A stretch of DNA of 6,160 bases, taken from positions 1 through 6,160 of the forward strand of contig JAHFDC010000058.1 in NCBI GenBank assembly GCA_023249205.1, given 5' to 3'. The translations under genes were made by a program, and so were the position numbers. The notes below the pieces were generated by a model, which saw nothing but the letters and a program-made list of their open reading frames with translations, made no database searches and was not told the DNA's origin. The DNA is from Candidatus Methylomirabilota bacterium. Lineage in GTDB: Bacteria; Methylomirabilota; Methylomirabilia; Methylomirabilales; JACPAU01. This document shows, piece after piece, positions 1 to 4,854 of this stretch; positions within the stretch are counted from its first letter, which is position 1; each line of letters opens with the position of its first letter.

Positions 1-26
1 GCTGCGCGAAGCGTGCGCCAGGCCAT
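1..26 (-). CDS. Possible start of a further minus-strand gene, cut by left edge
   Basis: After the stop of the 46-aa gene, an ATG at 26 is preceded by AGGA with a five-nt spacer and opens a frame reading MAWRTLRA to the window edge. A second in-frame ATG at 47 has weaker upstream support. An N-terminus of this kind (Trp-Arg-x-Leu-Arg) resembles the start of MacB/FtsX-type permeases, but eight residues cannot establish that. The alternative is that nothing is encoded here, or that the plus strand carries the last 12 codons of a convergent gene ending in TGA at 37-39. Confidence 0.25.
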
Positions 27-55
27 CCGAGTCCTGTGAAAAAGCATGAGCCCTG

Positions 56-196
56 CTAGCGGACCCGGTACTGCCCCGGGGTCCCCTGCAACCGCTCCGG
101 TGCGCGCCGGGCGCGGACGGTCACGCAGACGACTGACCCAACCAGCAGCAGGAACACCGCGGAGAGGGCAATTGCGAACGCCTGGACGGTGATCAT
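56..196 (-). CDS. Small single-pass membrane protein, 46 aa, function unknown
   Basis: Not recognised. The frame is open from an ATG at 250, but the ATG at 196 is preferred because AGGGAGGG lies just upstream of it (200-207) while nothing comparable precedes 250. From 196 the product is 46 residues: a hydrophobic helix at about 4-26 (FAIALSAVFLLLVGSVVCV), then a basic tail with RARRAPER (28-35). By the positive-inside rule the C-terminus should be cytoplasmic. This could be a small accessory subunit of a membrane complex or a standalone membrane miniprotein; nothing identifies which. It is separated from the regulator gene by a 199-nt gap holding a candidate promoter, so it is probably not part of the upstream operon. 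It may lead another operon running off the left edge. If the ATG at 250 is used the protein would be 64 aa with a non-hydrophobic leader. Confidence 0.6.
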   Translation of the reverse strand: MITVQAFAIALSAVFLLLVGSVVCVTVRARRAPERLQGTPGQYRVR

Positions 197-199
197 GGT

Positions 200-207
200 C
201 CCTCCCT
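200..207 (-). promoter_or_regulatory. Shine-Dalgarno deciding the start of the 46-aa gene
   Basis: Minus-strand AGGGAGGG ends three nt before the ATG at 196, with the GGAGG core four nt from it. It is the reason for choosing 196 over the upstream in-frame ATG at 250. Confidence 0.6.
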
Positions 208-268
208 GCATGAAGTCGGAGAAGGAGCGCCCCCTGAGTGTTGCGCCCACGATCCTGGGGATAGCCCA

Positions 269-296
269 TTTAGAGCTTATTCGCGTTCCGCGTCAA
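269..296 (-). promoter_or_regulatory. Candidate sigma70-type promoter for the small membrane protein gene
   Basis: On the minus strand TTGACG (296-291, five of six matches to the -35 consensus) is followed after 16 nt by TCTAAA (274-269, four of six matches to the -10 consensus). Transcription would start near 262, giving a leader of about 65 nt before the ATG at 196. The local AT-richness in an otherwise GC-rich window supports it. The housekeeping sigma consensus of this organism is not known. Confidence 0.4.
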
Positions 297-297
297 T

Positions 298-311
298 TGG
301 ACCTTGGTCCA
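298..311. promoter_or_regulatory. 14-bp inverted repeat next to the -35 box, possible operator
   Basis: TGGACCTTGGTCCA on the plus strand has perfect 6-bp arms (TGGACC/GGTCCA) around a 2-bp centre. It lies one base upstream of the candidate -35 hexamer, the position of a class II activator site or an overlapping repressor site. The two-base centre is too tight for a normal RNA hairpin, so a DNA site for a dimeric protein is more likely. A further TGGAC half-site, in the minus-strand direction, lies about one and a half helical turns further upstream. The neighbouring NarL-type regulator is one candidate binder; this is inference. Confidence 0.35.
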
Positions 312-395
312 CTGTACTGAAGTCCAGGTCTCAGGGTTCTCCACGCGGCCTGGGTCTGGGGGCATGGGTGGTGGGGGAGTCGGCCTGGCCAGGGG

Positions 396-1082
396 TCAGT
401 CGTCGCGCAAGGGTTTCCGGAGGATGAAGCCGCGCTGGAGCGTATGGAGGGCGAGCTGGAGGCGATGGCTGGCATTGACCTTCTTGAAGATGCTGGTCAG
501 GTGGGTTTTCACCGTCTTATCGCTGATGCAGAGCCGCTCGGCGATCTCCTTGTTACTGTGTCCGAGTGTCACGAGCCGGGTGACCTGCTCCTCCCGCTTG
601 GTCAGCAGGTTCCCCGGGTCCCGTCTTTTTCCCTTCTCGGTCTGGTCATGGTAGGAGCGGGGGAGGCCGTCAAAGAACTTGCCCATCACGTTCCGCTCGA
701 CCCAGGCTTCGCCGGCATGCACTGCTCTGATCGCCTTCACAAGGTCAGCACTGCTTCCCCCCTTGAGGAAGTACCCTGTGGCCCCCTGCTGGAGCGCCCG
801 GAGCACCATTCCCTCGTCCCAGTACCCGGTGAGGACCAGCACCTTGGTCTCGCGGCTTCTCTCCCGGACCTGGCGCAGGACCTCCAGCCCGTCCATATCC
901 GGCATCACCAGGTCGAGGAGGAGAACATCCGGCCTCACCTCCCCCACGAGCGAGGTGGTCTCTCGTCCGCCGGGAGCCTCCTTGACGACCTGGATGCCCT
1001 CCTGCGCGTTCAAGAAATAGACGATCGCTTCCCGGAAGATCGTGTGGTCATCGGCGATCATCACTCGGATCGGCTCCACCAT
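396..1082 (-). CDS. NarL/LuxR-family DNA-binding response regulator
   Basis: A 228-residue two-component response regulator acting in the cytoplasm. The N-terminal receiver (about 5-120) has all expected residues: acidic pair D11/D12, phospho-acceptor D57 in LLLDLVMPDMDG, T85, and K107 in YFLKGG. A charged linker (about 140-158, DQTEKGKRRD) leads to a LuxR-type helix-turn-helix at about 159-218: LTKREEQVTRLV, then GHSNKEIAERLCISDKTVKTHLTSIFKKV. Length and layout are standard for the NarL/FixJ group. Phosphorylation of D57 is expected to allow dimerisation and DNA binding, which activates or represses target promoters. The start is set by a GGAGAGGAGAG stretch directly upstream and by the receiver beginning right after it. 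It follows the hybrid kinase by 24 nt and is the obvious candidate output. Target genes are unknown; the transporter operon itself or the 56-196 gene are possibilities. Confidence 0.95.
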   Translation of the reverse strand: MVEPIRVMIADDHTIFREAIVYFLNAQEGIQVVKEAPGGRETTSLVGEVRPDVLLLDLVMPDMDGLEVLRQVRERSRETKVLVLTGYWDEGMVLRALQQGATGYFLKGGSSADLVKAIRAVHAGEAWVERNVMGKFFDGLPRSYHDQTEKGKRRDPGNLLTKREEQVTRLVTLGHSNKEIAERLCISDKTVKTHLTSIFKKVNASHRLQLALHTLQRGFILRKPLRDD

Positions 1083-1093
1083 CTCTCCTCTCC
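1083..1093 (-). promoter_or_regulatory. Shine-Dalgarno of the response regulator gene
   Basis: Minus-strand GGAGAGGAGAG runs directly into the ATG at 1082; the GGAG at 1093-1090 has seven nt spacing. It supports the chosen start and lies in the 24-nt gap after the kinase stop. Confidence 0.6.
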
Positions 1094-1106
1094 GCGGCCC
1101 GCGCCG

Positions 1107-3872
1107 CTAGTTCCGCCTCCCGGTCCGGCACTCGTTGACCCTGTCCACCACCTCGCGGACCTCGCTGACCTGGAATGGCTTGGCCAGGAGTAGGTCCACG
1201 CCGGCCTCTCGCAGTTCAGCCTCGTCCAGGTCGGCGGCCCATCCGGTCACCAGGATGACGGGGGTGTGGGGGGAACGCGCCTTGATGGCGCGCGCGACGT
1301 CGCGCCCCGACAGTTCCATCCCGAGGTCTGTGATGACCATGTCGAAGGCCTCGGCCGCGAAGCACCCCAGCGCCTGCGGTCCCGAATCGACAGCCTCGAC
1401 ACGGTGCCCCAGGGAGGTGAGGACGTCACTGAGGAGACCGCGAACGTAGGCGTCGTCGTCCACCACCAGGATGCGGCGGGGGATGGAGGGGGCCTGGGCC
1501 CGCTCGGCGACGGGCAGGGGGGGCGCCGGAGCCGGTCCGACCGGCAGGTGGAGGTGCACGGAGGTCCCCTGGCCGACCGCGCTCTCCACGAGGATCTCGC
1601 CGCCGTGCCGCTTGACGATGGCGTAGGAGAGGCTCATCCCCAGGCCTGTCCCCCGCGCCCCCTTGGTCGTGAAGAACGGGTCGAAGATCCGCCGCCGGAC
1701 GTCCTCGCTCATCCCGCTGCCCGTGTCGCGGAAGGCGAGGGTCACCCACCTGTCCCTGACTGCTCCCTCGATGCGGAGCCGGCCCCCGTCGGGCATGGCG
1801 TCAACGGCGTTCAGGATGATGTTCGTCATGACCTCGCGGAGCTCCATGGGTTCACCCAGGACGGCCGGGAGCCTGCGGAGAGCGACCTCGATGGTGATGG
1901 GGGCGCCACGGAGCTCGGCCGCGTCCTTCCAGCGCGGGCGGGTGAGCTCCAACGCATCCTCTACTACCTTGTTGAGGGCGACCAACCCCAGCGGCGTGGC
2001 GAGTTGCAGTTGCGCGGAATTCTGGAGCCGCCGGACGATGCCCCCGCCATCCAGGGCGGCCCGTTCGATGATGGCCAGCCCCCGATGGACTTCGGCTGGG
2101 TCGCTGAGGTTTTGGAGGAGCTGCGCCCGGGCGAGGATGGCGCCCAGGATGTTGTTGAAGTTGTGGGCCACCCCTGCGGCGATCTCGCCCACCGCCCGGA
2201 GCTTCTCCGACCGCACCAGGTGCTCGTGGGCCTCGCGCAGTTGGAGCGCGATGCTCAGGTGGTTGGCGAGCGCCCGGCAGAGCATCACCTCGGCTTCCCC
2301 GAAGCCTTGACCTCCGGCGGATCGAACGACCAGCAACGCGCCCTGGGCCTCCCGCCCGGCCAGGAGGGGCACGACCAGGGCGGGCGCTTCGGGGTCGTCC
2401 GTCTCCAGCGTCAGCCCGAGCATCCCGGCGCGGGTGGTCTCCACGTCCCGGTACGAGAGGGCGCGCACGACCGGGTGATCCTGGTCGGGCCAGAGGGTGA
2501 GAGTGGCCTCCGTCTCTGCGCCGCCGGCTTTCCAGATCCGGGCGTGGGCGGGTCCTCTGCCGTCCCATGTGGCCTCCAGGAGCAGGACGGCACAGCGGAC
2601 CTCTCCCACCACTCTCGGGGTCTCCTCCACGACCAGCCGGAGGACCTCCTCCCGCCGGGCCGCGCCGGCGAGCCGGGTCGTGCTCTCGAGGAGGGTGCGA
2701 AGCCCCTGGAAGTTCTGGTGGAGGTTTGCCGTCATCCAGTTGAAGGTCCCGGCTACCTCGGCGAGTTCGTCCCGGCCGCGGACCGGAATGGTGTGGCTGA
2801 GGTCTCCGGCGCCCACCGCCGCCGCGCCGGCCGCCAGGGCCCGCACGGGGCGGGTGACGTACCGCGCTGCGAGCGCTCCAACGAGAACGGCGACCAGGAG
2901 GGTGTTCAGGAGCATGACCAGGGTCTCCACCTTGGTCTGGCGCACGTTGGCGAGAGCCTCGGCCAGCGGCTGCTCCACGATCACCCCCCACCCGAGCTTG
3001 GCGCTGCGGGCGAAGACCCCCTGGACCTCTTGGCCCTGGTAGTTGGGATACCCCTCGGCGCCCGCGGGCGGGAGGTCCTCGCCCCCGCGCAGGAAGCGGC
3101 GCACCGCGGGGGACCCTCGCATCTCCTTCCCGGCCAGGACCAGGCTGAAGTCGGGGTGGGCGATGAGGACTCCCTCGGGGTTCACCAGGTACAGGTACCC
3201 GCTCTTCCCGACCTGGAACGACAGAACCTCTTCCCACAGGCGCTTCAGGTTGAGCTGCGCGACCAGGACGGCCGCGAGGCGCCCCTCGGCCAGATTCTCG
3301 ATCGGGAGCGCGAGGGTGACGAAGGGCTCGGCGTGCGGCGAGGTGGTGACCGGGCCGATGTACACCTGTCCTCCCCGGGCGGCCTCGAACGCTGGCGAGC
3401 CCGCCTGGTCTCCGAGGTCGCGGCTGGTGTAGATGGTTTCTTCCGAGAGCCGGAGGTGTTCCCGGCCCTGGGCGTCGAGGAGGCTGATCTCTTTCACGTC
3501 CTCCATGAAACTGAGGAAGAGCGACAGGTCGGGGCGGGGATTCCGGCGGTCCGGGCGGTCCAGGTCGGTGAGGTTGATCAGCAGCCGCATGTTCTCTAGG
3601 GCATTGCCGACGAAGGACTCGACTTTTTCCACCCCCCAGCGCGCGACCTCCCGGTTCCGGGTGAGCACCTCCCGCTCCAGGCTTCCCCGCCCGGATCGGA
3701 TGACGAGCAGGCCGAGGATGAGGGTCGGGACCGTGGCGGCGGCCACCACCAGTACCAGCAGGCGGAGGCCTACGCGGTCCCACCACCTCCGCCGGATGGT
3801 CAATTCCGGCGGGATCCCGGGCGGCGGGCTGCCGCCGAGCAGGTGGGCGGTGAGGTCAGCGGAGGATCGCAT
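1107..3872 (-). CDS. Hybrid sensor histidine kinase: Cache-like sensor, HAMP, GAF, HisKA, HATPase, receiver
   Basis: A 921-residue membrane sensor kinase. Order: cytoplasmic N-terminus; TM1 at about 36-58; extracytoplasmic dCache-like sensor at about 60-312, with the characteristic GYLYLVNPEGVLIAHPD at 225-241; TM2 at about 315-336; HAMP at about 337-390; GAF-like domain at about 398-545; HisKA at about 553-620 with phospho-acceptor H570 in GVAHNFNNIL; HATPase at about 665-778 with N box N688, G1 DTGSGM (716-721), F box FDPFFTTK (730-737) and G2 GTGLGMS (741-747); Pro/Ala-rich linker at 779-799; receiver at 800-915 with D805/D806, phospho-acceptor D849, T875 and K898. All kinase boxes are present, so it should be active. 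Oddities: Asn rather than Asp/Glu follows H570, and the loop after D849 is one residue short and lacks the usual proline. The start overlaps the binding-protein gene by 17 nt and has GAGGG six nt upstream, suggesting translational coupling. The likely partner is the regulator 24 nt downstream. Confidence 0.95.
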   Translation of the reverse strand: MRSSADLTAHLLGGSPPPGIPPELTIRRRWWDRVGLRLLVLVVAAATVPTLILGLLVIRSGRGSLEREVLTRNREVARWGVEKVESFVGNALENMRLLINLTDLDRPDRRNPRPDLSLFLSFMEDVKEISLLDAQGREHLRLSEETIYTSRDLGDQAGSPAFEAARGGQVYIGPVTTSPHAEPFVTLALPIENLAEGRLAAVLVAQLNLKRLWEEVLSFQVGKSGYLYLVNPEGVLIAHPDFSLVLAGKEMRGSPAVRRFLRGGEDLPPAGAEGYPNYQGQEVQGVFARSAKLGWGVIVEQPLAEALANVRQTKVETLVMLLNTLLVAVLVGALAARYVTRPVRALAAGAAAVGAGDLSHTIPVRGRDELAEVAGTFNWMTANLHQNFQGLRTLLESTTRLAGAARREEVLRLVVEETPRVVGEVRCAVLLLEATWDGRGPAHARIWKAGGAETEATLTLWPDQDHPVVRALSYRDVETTRAGMLGLTLETDDPEAPALVVPLLAGREAQGALLVVRSAGGQGFGEAEVMLCRALANHLSIALQLREAHEHLVRSEKLRAVGEIAAGVAHNFNNILGAILARAQLLQNLSDPAEVHRGLAIIERAALDGGGIVRRLQNSAQLQLATPLGLVALNKVVEDALELTRPRWKDAAELRGAPITIEVALRRLPAVLGEPMELREVMTNIILNAVDAMPDGGRLRIEGAVRDRWVTLAFRDTGSGMSEDVRRRIFDPFFTTKGARGTGLGMSLSYAIVKRHGGEILVESAVGQGTSVHLHLPVGPAPAPPLPVAERAQAPSIPRRILVVDDDAYVRGLLSDVLTSLGHRVEAVDSGPQALGCFAAEAFDMVITDLGMELSGRDVARAIKARSPHTPVILVTGWAADLDEAELREAGVDLLLAKPFQVSEVREVVDRVNECRTGRRN

Positions 3873-4839
3873 CGGCTTCCCTCAGGAGCTTCTCGGGGAT
3901 CCGCACCCCGATCTCCTTGGCCACGCGCACGTTCACGACCAGTTCGAGTTTCCGCGGGGTCTCAATCGGGATGTCCGAGGGCTTGGCCCCGTTGAAGAGT
4001 TTGTCGGCTAACCGTGCGGCCTGTCGCCCGATCTGATACGTGTTGATGCCGTAGGATGCCAGGGCCCCCTTCTCTGCCAGTGACCGGATGTGCACCATGT
4101 AGGGGAGCCGCCGCTCGCGGGCGATGGCCGACAGGGCCTCGACCTGGTTGTTCACCAGGATGTCCGGAATGGCGAACACGGCATCCGCCTCCTTCGCGCT
4201 GAGCGCGCGAAGCGCCTGCCGGATCCCGTCGGCATCCCGCCCGTGGAGGTCGAGGACGGCGAGGTCCAGGCGCTCGGCCGCCTGGCGCGCCTGCCGCGAG
4301 ACCTCTTGAGAGAACCGGTCATCAGGGTTGTAGAGCAGGGCAAGGCGGCGGATGCCGGGAACGAGGCGGGTGAGCATCTCGAGGCGCTTGGCGGTCAGTT
4401 CGAGGCTGAGGGTGCTCACCCCCGTCAGATTGTTGCCCGACGCCAGGATGCTCTTGACCAGGCCCGTCTCCACCGGGTCGCCCGCCGGGCCGAAGACGAC
4501 CGGGATGGGGGTCGTCACCGTCGCGTCCTTCGCCACCGAGGCCCCGATGTAGGTGGCGGTGAAGATGAGGTCCACCCGCTCATGGACGAAGCGCTTGGCG
4601 AAGTCGTGCAGAGCGGTCCGGTTCAATTTGGCATTCTGGACGTCGTAGGTGATGTGCTCCCCCTCGAGGTAGCCGAGTTCGCGCATCCCATCCCGGAAGC
4701 CCTCGACGGGAGCGAGGTACGTGTCGTCGGTGATCATCACGCCGACCCGGTACACCCGCTCCAGGTCCGGGTTCCGGAAGCCCGTGCCGAACAGCAGGAT
4801 CAGGCTCACCGCTACGACCGCCGGAGCGTACCGCCGCAT
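3856..4839 (-). CDS. TrpX-type ABC substrate-binding protein (ABC_sub_bind family), orphan
   Basis: A 327-residue extracytoplasmic solute-binding protein of the ABC_sub_bind family (PF04392/COG2984, which includes the aromatic-amino-acid binder TrpX). Residues 1-20 are a short basic start and a hydrophobic stretch that serves as signal peptide or membrane anchor; no lipobox cysteine is visible. Family hallmarks follow in order: RVGVMITDDT (31-40) as the first strand, GMRELGYLEG (51-60), the VDLIFT segment (89-94), PIPVVFGPAGDPVETGLV (111-128), the NNLTGVS motif (136-142), and LALLYNPDD opening the second lobe (166-174). The C-terminal part has the usual GINTYQIGRQAARLADKLF segment (264-282) and the ELVVN strand (299-303). 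Length is typical of the family. The start is supported by GGAGG six nt upstream. No permease or ATPase gene is next to it, and its stop lies inside the start of the sensor kinase, so a sensory role is plausible. The ligand cannot be deduced; homology to TrpX does not prove amino-acid binding. Confidence 0.9.
   Translation of the reverse strand: MRRYAPAVVAVSLILLFGTGFRNPDLERVYRVGVMITDDTYLAPVEGFRDGMRELGYLEGEHITYDVQNAKLNRTALHDFAKRFVHERVDLIFTATYIGASVAKDATVTTPIPVVFGPAGDPVETGLVKSILASGNNLTGVSTLSLELTAKRLEMLTRLVPGIRRLALLYNPDDRFSQEVSRQARQAAERLDLAVLDLHGRDADGIRQALRALSAKEADAVFAIPDILVNNQVEALSAIARERRLPYMVHIRSLAEKGALASYGINTYQIGRQAARLADKLFNGAKPSDIPIETPRKLELVVNVRVAKEIGVRIPEKLLREADAILR
3879..3883 (-). promoter_or_regulatory. 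Kinase Shine-Dalgarno embedded in the binding-protein gene
   Basis: Minus-strand GAGGG lies six nt before the kinase ATG at 3872 and is inside the last codons of the substrate-binding protein gene. With the 17-nt coding overlap, ribosomes finishing the binding protein would pass over and could re-initiate at the kinase start, which fits translational coupling. Confidence 0.55.
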
Positions 4840-4845
4840 GCTCCC

Positions 4846-4850
4846 CCTCC
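4846..4850 (-). promoter_or_regulatory. Shine-Dalgarno of the binding-protein gene
   Basis: Minus-strand GGAGG, six nt before the ATG at 4839, fills most of the 15-nt gap after the transporter stop. The gap leaves no room for a promoter outside the transporter coding sequence, supporting co-transcription. Confidence 0.6.
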
Positions 4851-4854
4851 CTTC

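Larger units (their letters stand above)
197..395 (-). other. Non-coding gap between regulator gene and small membrane protein gene
   Basis: This is the only sizeable gene-free stretch in the window. The half next to the small gene (about 260-300) is more AT-rich than the surroundings and holds a promoter-like pair and an inverted repeat, annotated separately. The half next to the regulator stop (about 340-395) is C-rich on the minus strand, with no stem-loop followed by a T run, so I see no intrinsic terminator for the operon. No conserved RNA was recognised. Confidence 0.6.

Noticed and set aside
1..39. End of a plus-strand gene (12 open codons then TGA at 37-39)
   Set aside because: Twelve codons without a stop are uninformative at this GC content and no motif is seen; kept only as an alternative to the minus-strand start at 26.
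384..393. Palindrome CCTGGCCAGG just after the regulator stop as a terminator
   Set aside because: It has no loop and no T run follows on the minus strand, so it does not look like an intrinsic terminator.
1094..1102. GC-rich inverted repeat GCGG-C-CCGC between the kinase and regulator genes
   Set aside because: Arms of four bases with a one-base centre are expected by chance in DNA this GC-rich; no T run follows and it is too small to claim attenuation.
444..1193. A 249-codon plus-strand frame opposite the response regulator
   Set aside because: The regulator on the other strand has all active-site residues and a clear helix-turn-helix; the antisense product has no recognisable motif.
1266..3599. 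A 777-codon open frame on the plus strand, antisense to the kinase gene
   Set aside because: Its translation is rich in Gly, Pro, Arg, Asp and His with no recognisable domain, while the opposite strand encodes a kinase with every conserved box. Long antisense frames are expected in GC-rich coding DNA.
1852..3786. A 644-codon minus-strand frame overlapping the kinase gene
   Set aside because: Composition is dominated by Arg, Gly and Pro, typical of a frame-shifted reading of a GC-rich gene; no domain is visible.
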